From: Ovoidimarina sp039190895
GTDB lineage: Bacteria; Pseudomonadota; Alphaproteobacteria; Rhodobacterales; Rhodobacteraceae
Direction: 5' to 3'
DNA length: 7,504 nt
Assembly (NCBI GenBank): GCA_039190895.1
Contig: JBCCXY010000152.1
Coordinates: 1-7,504 of the forward strand
Below, in pieces: positions 1-6,226 of the stretch. The translations under genes and the position numbers were made by a program. The stretch's first letter is position 1. Every line of letters begins with the position of its first letter. The notes below the pieces were generated by a model. The model ran no database searches and had not been told where the DNA came from. It was given only the letters and a program-made list of their open reading frames with translations.

Positions 1-210
1 ACAGGGCGACCGGGCGCTTCTGAACCTCGGTCATACCTTCTGCCACGCGCTGGAGGCCGCCACGGGCTATTCCGACCGGCTGTTGCACGGCGAAGGGGTC
101 GCCATCGGGTGCGCCCTTCGCCGTGCAACAGCCGGTCGGAATAGCCCGTGGCGGCCTCCAGCGCGTGGCAGAAGGTATGACCGAGGTTCAGAAGCGCCCG
201 GTCGCCCTGT
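1..210. repeat. Perfect 97-bp inverted repeat (fold-back) inside aroB
   Basis: Bases 1-97 are, base for base, the reverse complement of bases 114-210, separated by a 16-base spacer (98-113). Both arms encode the same piece of AroB, residues 237-268, once on the plus strand and once on the minus strand. The left arm begins at base 1, so its outer limit cannot be seen and the repeat may extend further left. Exact identity over a protein-coding stretch, opposite orientation, a tiny spacer and a position at the sequence edge are the usual marks of a fold-back chimera from amplification, library preparation or assembly. A real inverted duplication would destroy aroB. The repeat itself is certain; the artefact reading is inference, about 85% sure. 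Confidence 0.98.
2..112 (+). pseudogene. Duplicated sense-strand aroB fragment, probably artefactual
   Basis: Read from base 2 on the plus strand, this stretch encodes 37 codons of 3-dehydroquinate synthase, equivalent to AroB residues 237-273. It includes the metal-ligand segments LGHTFCHALEA and LLHGEG. The last five codons (98-112, residues VAIGC) lie beyond the point where the minus-strand copy stops, so they supply authentic AroB sequence missing from the main gene. From about base 113 the frame runs into antisense sequence and makes no sense as protein. It should not be annotated as a second aroB. Its value is for extending the true gene by five residues. Confidence 0.85.
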
Positions 211-917
211 TCCGTCTCGTCGCGCGCAACAATTTCGGCCTTCATCTCGACGGATCGTTTGACGGCCTTGACCCGCGCCGGGCCGTCGCCGGAGGCGAGC
301 GCGGGGCCGTGGTCTTCCAGCCAGTCGAAGAAGGCGGCGTCGCCCAGAAGGCCGTATTTCACGACCTCCCCGTAGCCTGCGAGGAACTCGCGCGGGCTCA
401 GCGTTGACAGCAGGTCGGTGTCGGCGAGAACCAGCGCAGGCTGGTGGAACGCGCCGATCAGGTTTTTGCCCACCGGCGAGTTGATCGCCGTTTTCCCGCC
501 AACGGAACTGTCGACCTGCGCCAGCAGCGACGTCGGAACCTGCACAAAACGCACCCCACGCCGCAGAATCGCTGCGGCGAAGCCGACAAGGTCGCCGATC
601 ACCCCGCCGCCGAGGGCGATGACCACGTCACGGCGCTCGATGCGTTCTGACAGCAGCCACTCCACCGTTTGTTCCAGATGCGGCCAGCCCTTGGTCGCCT
701 CGCCGTGCGGAAGCACGAGGGATGAGACCTCGACCCCCGGCAAGGCGGCCTCCAGCGCCTTGAGGTGCAGACCCGCGACCACATCGTCGGTGACCACCGC
801 CACGCGGGGGCGGGCGAGCAGGGGGGCGACCTCCTCCCCCGTGCGGGCCAGCAGGCCGGGACCGATGCGTACGTCATAGGCGCGGTCCCCGAGGGGCACG
901 TGAACGGTTTCGATCAT
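114..917 (-). CDS. aroB: 3-dehydroquinate synthase, C-terminus lost at fold-back
   Basis: AroB converts DAHP to 3-dehydroquinate in the cytoplasm, the second step of the shikimate pathway, using NAD and a divalent metal (usually zinc or cobalt). From the ATG at 917-915, 268 native codons are visible. The nucleotide-binding GGGVIGD is at residues 103-109, followed by VPTSLLAQVDSSVGGKTAIN (127-146). The three family metal ligands are all present: Glu184 in GYGEVVKYG, His247 in LGHTFCHA and His265 in LLHGEG. Family members are usually about 360-380 residues, so roughly 100 C-terminal residues are missing. The frame stays open to base 1, but everything after base 114 is fold-back sequence. The start is fixed by an ATGA overlap with the aroK stop, implying co-transcription and translational coupling. 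The loss looks like a technical break, not a pseudogene. Confidence 0.96.
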
Positions 918-1486
918 GCCGGGTCTTTCTCAAGCAAATCAGGGTGTTGCAGCAGCGTGTTGATCACCTTCATCGCCATCTCGTCAATCGAAATCCCCGG
1001 CTGGGCGTCCACGACATAGGGCGCGAGGGCATAGAAGGGGTCCCGCGCCTCAAGCAGGGCTTTCAACGTTTCGTGCGGGTTTTCCGTGCGCAATAGGGGG
1101 CGGGTGGTCTTGTGGCGCACACGCTCCCACAGCAGTTTCAGGTCCGCACGCAGCCACAGCGCGGCGCCGCCGTCGTTGATCAGCGACCGATTCTCGGGCG
1201 ACAGAAACGCTCCGCCCCCGGTCGACAGGATTTGCGGGGGGGCTTCGAGGAGGCGCGCGATGACCTGGCGTTCCTTGTCGCGGAAGAAGGCTTCGCCGTC
1301 GCGCTCAAAGATCTCGGCGATTGTCATATTCGCCGCCTCGACAATCGCGTCATCGCTGTCGGTAAACGGCACCCCGAGCAGGCGCGCCACCGCTGTGCCC
1401 ACAGCAGTTTTCCCGGCGCCCATCATGCCAACCATGACGACGGTCTTTTTGAGCCGATAGACCACCCGTGCAACACCCCGCCACAT
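914..1486 (-). CDS. aroK: Shikimate kinase
   Basis: AroK phosphorylates shikimate with ATP to shikimate 3-phosphate, the fifth step of the pathway, in the cytoplasm. The 190-residue product has a Walker A loop GMMGAGKT at 20-27, the shikimate-contacting acidic patch FTDSDD (41-46), FFRDKE with Arg69 (68-72), the GGG turn at 90-92, the lid arginine in TRPLL (Arg129) and the RDPFY segment near 148-152. All are family signatures. The frame is open for 64 codons upstream, but I chose the ATG at 1486. It places the Walker A loop at the usual distance, gives a normal length and follows an AGGAAAG ribosome site seven bases upstream. The stop overlaps the aroB start (ATGA), forming an aroK-aroB operon, an order common in proteobacteria. 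It is divergent from the small membrane-protein gene. Confidence 0.97.
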   Translation of the reverse strand: MWRGVARVVYRLKKTVVMVGMMGAGKTAVGTAVARLLGVPFTDSDDAIVEAANMTIAEIFERDGEAFFRDKERQVIARLLEAPPQILSTGGGAFLSPENRSLINDGGAALWLRADLKLLWERVRHKTTRPLLRTENPHETLKALLEARDPFYALAPYVVDAQPGISIDEMAMKVINTLLQHPDLLEKDPA

Positions 1487-1619
1487 CGCCGAACTTTCCT
1501 GCCTGAATGGCGTGAAATCCGGGAAAAGACCATATATGAAAAGCGGGTGACGCCGCCGACAGACGTGGCGCAGTCGCCCAAAGGCGGCACCATAGAGGCA
1601 GAGATTTTTCGAGGCAGAC
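1487..1619. promoter_or_regulatory. Divergent intergenic region between aroK and the xerD operon
   Basis: These 133 bases separate two divergently transcribed operons, so promoters for both are expected here. The visible parts are the aroK ribosome site (AGGAAAG, minus strand, 1500-1494), the plus-strand site GAGG (1611-1614) five bases before the ATG at 1620, and the only AT-rich spot, the 8-base palindrome CATATATG at 1531-1538. No convincing -35/-10 pair at 16-18 base spacing was found in either direction. A small hairpin GGCG-CAGT-CGCC occurs at 1567-1578. The promoter role is inferred from gene orientation only. Confidence 0.4.
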
Positions 1620-1754
1620 ATGCTCCGACTTCTGAAGTTTATCGGGTATCTTGTTGTGTTCGCCGCCGCGGCGATCATCGGGTATGCTTATCTGGGGGAC
1701 CTGAGCCCCGAGCAGGAAGACCGCTCGATCCCGGTGGAGCTTGATGCGAACTAG
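1620..1754 (+). CDS. Small (44-residue) single-pass membrane protein, unknown function
   Basis: An ATG with GAGG five bases upstream opens a 44-codon frame ending in TAG. The product starts MLRLLK, then has one hydrophobic segment of about 19 residues (7-25, FIGYLVVFAAAAIIGYAYL), and ends in an acidic tail (GDLSPEQEDRSIPVELDAN). The positive start and acidic end suggest the N-terminus stays in the cytoplasm and the tail reaches the periplasm. An uncleaved anchor is likelier than a signal peptide because no good cleavage site follows the segment. Its last 11 bases overlap the start of the exported 500-residue protein, which suggests coupled translation. I recall similar short proteins at this position in other Rhodobacterales, but that is memory, not a search. 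Function is unknown; a partner role for the downstream protein is conjecture. Its small size makes it easy to miss in automatic annotation. Confidence 0.75.
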   Translation: MLRLLKFIGYLVVFAAAAIIGYAYLGDLSPEQEDRSIPVELDAN

Positions 1755-3246
1755 CCTTGCGGCCCTCATGATCGGACTTGGCGGCGCGGCCTATGCCGAA
1801 GCGCCGCTGTCGGCGATTGACTGGCTGTCAGACAGCGTGGCGAACCCCGCCCCGCGGGTGGTAACGCCGGGCGAAGAGGTCGGTCCGGCGGCGATTGAGC
1901 AGATTGAGGTGACGGCCCTCGACGCGACCGTGCCGGATGTGGCGGGCCTTTTGCCGCCGACGGCGACCGGCTTGCCGAGGGCGCTGTGGGGCCCGGCGTC
2001 GGCCGAGGACGTCACGGCACGCATCGAGGCGGTGCCGCGTGGGCTATCCCCGGCGCTGAACCAACTACTGGTGACGGTCCTTCTTGCCGAAGCAAATGCG
2101 CCCCTCGGCGGCGACAACGACAGCGTCCTGCTCGCCCGGGTGGATCGGTTGTTGGAGATCGGCTCTCTAGACCGCGCGCTCGCGCTGCTGGATCGCGCCG
2201 GGCCGGACACCCCCGAACGCTTCCGCCGCTATTTCGACGTCGCGCTTCTGAAGGGGCGCGAGCAAGAGGCCTGCGCCCGCCTGCGCGCACGGCCCGAGAT
2301 CTCGCCCACATACCCCGCCCGCATCTTCTGCCTCGCCCGGGGCGGCGACTGGCAGGCGGCGGCGGTGACACTGGAGACGGCGAACTCGCTGGGCATCCTG
2401 ACACCGGAAGAGGACCTGCTGCTCGCGCGCTTCCTCGACCCCGAGATCCTGCCGGACGAAGACATCGCCCCCGACCGCCGCACGCCGACGCCTCTGACCT
2501 TCCGAATGCTCGAAGCGGTGGGGGAGCCCCTGCCGACAACCGGCCTCCCCCTGGCCTTCGCCTGGGCCGACATGCGCGAGACGCGCGGCTGGAAGGCCCG
2601 CCTCGACGCAGGCGAACGCCTCGCCCGTGCGGGCGTGCTGTCGCCGAACCAACTGACGGGCCTGTACCTCGAACGCCGCCCCTCCGCCTCGGGCGGCGTG
2701 TGGGAGCGGGCGTCCGCCATCCAGGCCCTCGAAACCGGCCTCGCTGCCGGGGACACCGACGCGGTGGCATCCGCTCTGCCGACAGCGTGGGAACAGATGC
2801 ACGCCTCGAACCTGCACCACGTCCTCGCTGCGCAATACGGCGCCGAACTGGCCGCGCTTGGGCTGGAGGGCGAGGCGGGCCGCGTCGCCCGGACGCTGGG
2901 TCTTCTGTCGCCCGGCTACGCACAGGTTGCCGCCAAATCGATCAACGACAGCTTCGTCATCGCTCTGGCCCTAGGCATCCCCGAAACCGCGATTGCCCAA
3001 ACGGATCAAGCCTTTGCCGTCCGCCAGGGCTTCACCGAGCCGCTTCCCGACGGCGCCCTGCGCCAACTGGTAGACGGTGGCCGCACGGGCGAAGCCATCC
3101 TCAAAGCCATCACGCTCTTCGCCGAGGGCGCCGACGGCGATGTCGACGGCGTCAGCCAGGCCATCGCCGCCCTGCGCGCGCTTGGCCTCGACGACGCCGC
3201 CCGACGCGCGGCTTTGGAATTGCTGCTCGCGGACCAGCCGGTGTGA
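1744..3246 (+). CDS. Exported alpha-helical repeat-like protein, unknown function
   Basis: The 500-residue product has a clear signal peptide: MRTSLAALMIGLGGAAYA, with predicted cleavage after residue 18 (AYA-EA). No further membrane segment is evident, so it is probably periplasmic. After a proline-rich linker (about 35-80) the rest is almost all alpha-helical. It shows repeated short helix pairs rich in Ala and Leu (for example 127-152, 161-181, 200-217, 285-297, 322-349 and 470-496), like a TPR or Sel1-type solenoid, though no strict TPR consensus is visible. The only two cysteines, Cys177 and Cys196, could form a disulfide. The ATG at 1744 was chosen over a TTG at 1741 because GGAG (1736-1739) is better spaced from it. 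It overlaps the 44-residue gene by 11 bases and its stop overlaps the xerD start by 4. I do not recognise a named family. A scaffolding or envelope role is only suggested by the fold. Confidence 0.92.
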   Translation: MRTSLAALMIGLGGAAYAEAPLSAIDWLSDSVANPAPRVVTPGEEVGPAAIEQIEVTALDATVPDVAGLLPPTATGLPRALWGPASAEDVTARIEAVPRGLSPALNQLLVTVLLAEANAPLGGDNDSVLLARVDRLLEIGSLDRALALLDRAGPDTPERFRRYFDVALLKGREQEACARLRARPEISPTYPARIFCLARGGDWQAAAVTLETANSLGILTPEEDLLLARFLDPEILPDEDIAPDRRTPTPLTFRMLEAVGEPLPTTGLPLAFAWADMRETRGWKARLDAGERLARAGVLSPNQLTGLYLERRPSASGGVWERASAIQALETGLAAGDTDAVASALPTAWEQMHASNLHHVLAAQYGAELAALGLEGEAGRVARTLGLLSPGYAQVAAKSINDSFVIALALGIPETAIAQTDQAFAVRQGFTEPLPDGALRQLVDGGRTGEAILKAITLFAEGADGDVDGVSQAIAALRALGLDDAARRAALELLLADQPV

Positions 3247-4148
3247 CGGCACTTGGGCAGATCTCGACGTTCCTCGACGCCCTCGCGGCCGAACGGGACG
3301 CGAGCCGCAACACGCAGCTCGCCTATGGCCGCGACCTGAAGGACTTCGTGGCCTGGCTCGCCACCCGCAATCTCACCCCGGACACTGCCGGAAAAGCGGA
3401 CATCGAACGCTACCTCGGCCATGTCGCCGATCAGGGCATGTCGCAATCCACCCGCGCCCGGCGCCTGTCGGCCATCCGCCAATTCTACCGTTTCGCCTTC
3501 GAAGAAGGCTGGCGCGCCGACGATCCGGCGATCCGCCTGACCGGCCCGGGCAAGGACAAACGCCTGCCCAATACCTTGAGCGAAACAGAGGTCGCCGCCA
3601 TGATCGAGGCCGCCCGTAAGGGCGGACGAGAGGCTGACCGGACCCGCAACACCTGCCTTATCGAGGTGCTCTATGCCACGGGCCTGCGCGTGAGCGAACT
3701 CGTCAGCCTCCCCGTGGCGGCAGTGCAGGGCGATCCCCGGATGATCCTTGTCAAAGGCAAGGGCGGGAAAGAACGGATGGTCCCGCTGTCCCCTCCCGCC
3801 CGCGCAGCCATTGCGGCGTGGCTAACAGCCCGCAGCGCTACGGAAGACCCGAAAGCCCCGTCCCGCTTCCTGTTCCCGTCGCGCGGCGCATCCGGCCACC
3901 TGACGCGCAACCGCTTCTACCTGCTGGTGAAAGAATGGGCACTGACGGCGGGGATAGACCCCTCGAAGGTCACTCCGCACACCCTGCGCCATGCGTTCGC
4001 CACACACCTTCTGGCCAATGGCGCCGACCTGCGGCCGATCCAGATGCTGCTTGGCCATGCCGACCTGTCGACAACCGAGATCTACACCCACGTCCTCGAC
4101 GAACGCCTGAAATCGCTGGTGCTGGAGCATCACCCGCTCGCAGGCTAA
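3243..4148 (+). CDS. xerD: Site-specific tyrosine recombinase XerD
   Basis: XerD, with XerC, resolves chromosome dimers by recombination at dif near the terminus, normally under FtsK control. The 301-residue product matches the family length of about 300. It has an N-terminal core-binding SAM-like domain (about 5-90, with SRNTQLAYGRDL and RARRLSAIRQFYRF) and a C-terminal catalytic domain. The full catalytic set is present: Arg149 (ATGLRVSEL), Lys173 (KGKGGKER), His246 and Arg249 (HTLRHAFATH), His272 (LLGHADLSTTEIYTH) and nucleophile Tyr281. The ending SLVLEHHPLA is XerD-like rather than XerC-like. The start is a GTG at 3243 inside a GTGA overlap with the preceding stop. There is no strong ribosome site, so translation probably depends on coupling. 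The same frame is open for 419 codons upstream, but that is the alternate frame of the upstream gene. An integron or phage integrase is unlikely given the length, the motifs and the core-gene context. Confidence 0.97.
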   Translation: MTALGQISTFLDALAAERDASRNTQLAYGRDLKDFVAWLATRNLTPDTAGKADIERYLGHVADQGMSQSTRARRLSAIRQFYRFAFEEGWRADDPAIRLTGPGKDKRLPNTLSETEVAAMIEAARKGGREADRTRNTCLIEVLYATGLRVSELVSLPVAAVQGDPRMILVKGKGGKERMVPLSPPARAAIAAWLTARSATEDPKAPSRFLFPSRGASGHLTRNRFYLLVKEWALTAGIDPSKVTPHTLRHAFATHLLANGADLRPIQMLLGHADLSTTEIYTHVLDERLKSLVLEHHPLAG

Positions 4149-4157
4149 ACCGCCCCC

Positions 4158-4790
4158 ATGACCACCGTCGAACTCAGCAAGGCCTTCGCCGCCTTCTTCG
4201 CGATCATGAATCCGTTCGTGAACCTGCCGATCTTCCTCGCGCTCACCGCAGACTTCACAGTCGGCCAGCAACGCAGCCTTGCGCTCAAGATCACGCTTTT
4301 CGCAGCCATCATGTGCGCCGTGATCCTGCTGGCCGGGCAGCAGATCATCGGGTTTTTCGGGATCACGGTCGACCAGTTCCGCATCGCGGGGGGCATCGTA
4401 CTGGCGCATATCGCATGGTCGATGCTGAACGGCGGCGGAATCGCCTCGCACCACGGCAACGACAGCGAGCAGGATCACTTGCAAAGCCTTTCGAGCCTTG
4501 CCTTCTACCCCATCACCTTCCCGATGATCGTGGGGCCCGGCACCATCGCGACGCTTATCATCTATTCCGGCCAAAGCTCGGGCGCGACGGGCCTGTTGGA
4601 GCTTGGCGGAGTCGTCGCCGTCATTCTTCTGATGCTGTTCGTCGTGCTCTTCTTCGCGTCGGTGTTCGGAAAGGTGCTGAGCGACACGATGCGCGTGATC
4701 ATGACCCGGCTGATGGGAATGATCCTACTCGCCATGGCGGTCGAAATGATCGTCGTTGGCGCCAAAGCCGTCTTCCCCGGCCTCGCCTGA
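4158..4790 (+). CDS. MarC family integral membrane protein
   Basis: This 210-residue protein belongs to the MarC (UPF0056) family of inner-membrane proteins. Their transport substrate is not established, and the original link to multiple antibiotic resistance has not held up. Six hydrophobic segments are visible at about 5-28, 43-64, 72-91, 115-135, 147-170 and 183-204. Family landmarks are NPFVNLPIF (18-26) in the first helix, FRIAGGIVLAHIAWSML (74-90), and FPMIVGPGTIA (121-131) in the fourth. A hydrophilic loop between helices 3 and 4 (about 97-109) is rich in His, Asp and Glu. The gene starts 9 bases after the xerD stop with no clear ribosome site, so it is probably co-transcribed and may depend on ribosomes arriving from xerD. 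Family assignment is firm; the cellular role is unknown. Confidence 0.94.
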   Translation: MTTVELSKAFAAFFAIMNPFVNLPIFLALTADFTVGQQRSLALKITLFAAIMCAVILLAGQQIIGFFGITVDQFRIAGGIVLAHIAWSMLNGGGIASHHGNDSEQDHLQSLSSLAFYPITFPMIVGPGTIATLIIYSGQSSGATGLLELGGVVAVILLMLFVVLFFASVFGKVLSDTMRVIMTRLMGMILLAMAVEMIVVGAKAVFPGLA

Positions 4791-4796
4791 CTGATC

Positions 4797-4826
4797 TGCA
4801 AGGGGCGCACGGACGTATCCTTTGCA
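4797..4826. repeat. Imperfect hairpin between the marC-like gene and the secreted-protein gene
   Basis: TGCAAGGG (4797-4804) pairs with CCTTTGCA (4819-4826) as eight base pairs including one G-U, around a 14-base loop. No run of T follows, so it is not a classical intrinsic terminator. It lies seven bases before the GAGGGA ribosome site of the next gene. It could act as a weak terminator, a processing site or nothing. Chance occurrence cannot be excluded. Confidence 0.35.
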
Positions 4827-4843
4827 AACACTGAGGGATCCTT

Positions 4844-5341
4844 ATGTCATTGAAACTCGCCGCACTTCTGATCACCGCATCAGCAACCGCCGCCCACGCC
4901 GACCTGCGCGTGAACTTCTATGAAGGGGCGCCGAAAGACCGGTTCCGGATCGAGAACGCGAGCCACTGTACCCTGGCGGCGGCGTCGATCACGCTCGACC
5001 TCTCCACGTCACCGGCGGGCCTGATCTTTGATGTCACCGGCGCGGGCGCGGGCGTGGAGGTCTTCCAACCCTTTGAGATCGTTGAAGGGGCAGAGCTTCT
5101 GGCAACAACCCCGTCCGTCCTCGACGGCCAGTCTCAGATACAGCTCGACGTCGCCTCGCTCGCCCCGGGACAGGCGATTGCGTTCACGATTGACGTGGAC
5201 GATACGCTTGGACAGCGAGCGATCACCGTCTCGGGGTCCGAGATCGAAGGCGCGACGGTCGCCTACGATCAGGCGGGCACTGCGGTGACGGGGACGTTTT
5301 CCAGCAGCGCCGAAGCGGGGATCGCCGTCGCGGGATGCTGA
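4844..5341 (+). CDS. Secreted beta-rich protein, 'aggregation factor core'-like
   Basis: The 165-residue product has a signal peptide, MSLKLAALLITASATAAHA, with likely cleavage after residue 19 (AHA-D). The mature part is about 145 residues of alternating beta-strand pattern with Gly/Thr/Ser-rich turns and acidic clusters, including DVDD at 117-120. It has two cysteines, Cys42 (SHCTL) and the very last residue Cys165, which might form a disulfide closing a beta sandwich. I recall Rhodobacterales proteins with the same segments (EGAPKDRF, AGLIFDVTG, GVEVFQPFEIV) being named 'aggregation factor core' after a sponge protein. That name is from memory and says little about function. A good ribosome site, GAGGGA (4833-4838), sits five bases before the ATG. 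The 53-base gap from the MarC-family gene allows read-through or a separate promoter. It may be periplasmic, surface or extracellular. Confidence 0.9.
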   Translation: MSLKLAALLITASATAAHADLRVNFYEGAPKDRFRIENASHCTLAAASITLDLSTSPAGLIFDVTGAGAGVEVFQPFEIVEGAELLATTPSVLDGQSQIQLDVASLAPGQAIAFTIDVDDTLGQRAITVSGSEIEGATVAYDQAGTAVTGTFSSSAEAGIAVAGC

Positions 5342-5348
5342 CGGGGGC

Positions 5349-5367
5349 GGTGGGCAGATTGTCCACC
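5349..5367. terminator. Hairpin between convergent genes, possible bidirectional terminator
   Basis: GGTGGGC (5349-5355) pairs with GTCCACC (5361-5367) as seven base pairs including one G-U, with a five-base loop AGATT. It lies in the 26-base gap between the plus-strand stop (ending 5341) and the minus-strand stop (starting 5370), exactly where both transcripts should end. The stem is GC-rich, but neither side has a T tract. Terminator function is therefore inferred mainly from position. Confidence 0.4.
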
Positions 5368-6153
5368 CTACCGGTGCAGGTCTGGCGGCAGGACATCCTC
5401 TGACGGCCACCACCCGGTTCGAAGCGTTTGCTCATACCCCTGGGTCAATCCGGCGGCCTTCATCGCTGCCACGGCGCCCTCGACATCATAAGCCAACACG
5501 TGGAAGACTGGGCCCGTCGCGCCCAGAACGGCATAGTGTGTCTCCGGACAGCCGTAATGCGGTGGCATCCCGATGGTGCCTGCATTGACCCATATGACTC
5601 CCTCGATCTGTCGCGTGAAGGGAAAGCCGGAATGCCCGGCGATCACGCCATCCACAGGGCCGACCTGCGCTTGCACGGCGGTGAGTTCGTCGCGAAATTC
5701 CTCGTCTGGGCTAGTTGGCCAGAGGAAGCGATTGATCGACGTCGCACCCCCGTGCAGCACGGCCCAACGGCGACCTTCATGGGTGAAAACGATCCGCTCA
5801 GGGCAGTCCGCAGCCCAGGCACGGGCCTCAGCATCCAGCGCCGCGCGGGCATGGGCGTACCACCGCACCGAAATCAGATCGCACGCCGTACCCTCCCCGA
5901 ACCCGCAGCCGCAATCATCCGCGTCCGCACCGATCTGCTGTTCGACATTACCCGCGACCACCGGCCAGCCCATGGCGCGGATCCGCGCCACGCAGGCTGC
6001 CGGGTCGCCGCAATAGGCCACCACGTCCCCGGTACATATCGCTGTCCGGTCGCCCACCTCTGCAATCAGCGCCTCTAGCGCATGCAGGTTCGACACGACG
6101 CCGCCAAACAGCACCACCTCGCCCGTGAGTTCGCCCAGATCCTGCGTCTCCAC
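5368..6153 (-). CDS. Metallophosphoesterase-fold protein with degenerate metal site
   Basis: The 261-residue product resembles the compact calcineurin-like phosphoesterase family (YfcE/MJ0936-like). The first strand and helix (VVLFGGVVSNLHALEALIAE, 13-32), TGDVVAYCGDP (41-51), VVAGNVEQQ (65-73), VLHGG (132-136), IAGHSGFPF (171-179) and WVNAGTIGMPPHYG (188-201) align with the family's motif order. The canonical DxHGN is GVVSN here (18-22), so the metal-binding Asp and His are replaced. GNH is GNV, and GHTH is GHSG. Asp43, Asn69, His134 and His174 remain. A cysteine cluster at 81, 83 and 91 (DCGCGFGEGTACD) sits in an insertion. The GTG at 6153 was chosen because GGGAGG lies five bases upstream and the fold starts just after; the open frame further upstream overlaps the divergent gene. 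The substrate is unknown. It may use a different metal arrangement or be a non-catalytic binder. Confidence 0.88.
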   Translation of the reverse strand: METQDLGELTGEVVLFGGVVSNLHALEALIAEVGDRTAICTGDVVAYCGDPAACVARIRAMGWPVVAGNVEQQIGADADDCGCGFGEGTACDLISVRWYAHARAALDAEARAWAADCPERIVFTHEGRRWAVLHGGATSINRFLWPTSPDEEFRDELTAVQAQVGPVDGVIAGHSGFPFTRQIEGVIWVNAGTIGMPPHYGCPETHYAVLGATGPVFHVLAYDVEGAVAAMKAAGLTQGYEQTLRTGWWPSEDVLPPDLHR

Positions 6154-6164
6154 CGGTGCCTCCC

Positions 6165-6193
6165 TTGTCAGACGCCCGTGCCGAACCCATAAC
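6165..6193 (+). promoter_or_regulatory. Putative sigma-70-type promoter of the CNNM/CorC gene
   Basis: TTGTCA (6165-6170) and CATAAC (6188-6193) are 17 bases apart and match the TTGACA and TATAAT consensus at five and four of six positions. Transcription would start near 6200, leaving a leader of roughly 27 bases before the ATG at 6227. The -35 box abuts the ribosome site of the divergent phosphoesterase gene. This is a pattern match in a 73-base divergent gap, with no experimental support. Confidence 0.35.
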
Positions 6194-6226
6194 ACCGCGT
6201 AACACTTCCAACTACAGAACAGGCAC

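Noticed and set aside
1..210. The perfect inverted repeat as an insertion-sequence end, phage end or regulatory cruciform
   Set aside because: Both arms are ordinary aroB coding sequence with no transposase, target duplication or phage gene nearby. A fold-back chimera explains it more simply.
123..407. A plus-strand frame beginning in the fold-back repeat
   Set aside because: It is antisense to aroB and begins inside the inverted repeat, with no ribosome site and no family resemblance.
1553..1588. GCCGCC...GGCGGC stem with an inner GGCG-CAGT-CGCC hairpin as a possible riboswitch or attenuator
   Set aside because: The stems are short, the loop is long, and such complementarity is expected by chance in GC-rich DNA. 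No known riboswitch pattern was recognised.
1487..1678. A 64-codon N-terminal extension of aroK
   Set aside because: It would cross the whole divergent intergenic region and overlap the start of the 44-residue gene. The ATG at 1486 has a ribosome site and gives a normal shikimate kinase length.
1986..3242. The xerD frame stays open for 419 codons upstream, suggesting a 720-residue fusion protein
   Set aside because: The upstream part is Arg/Pro-rich low-complexity translation overlapping the exported protein in another frame, typical of high-GC shadow frames. XerD starts at its normal N-terminus at the GTG at 3243.
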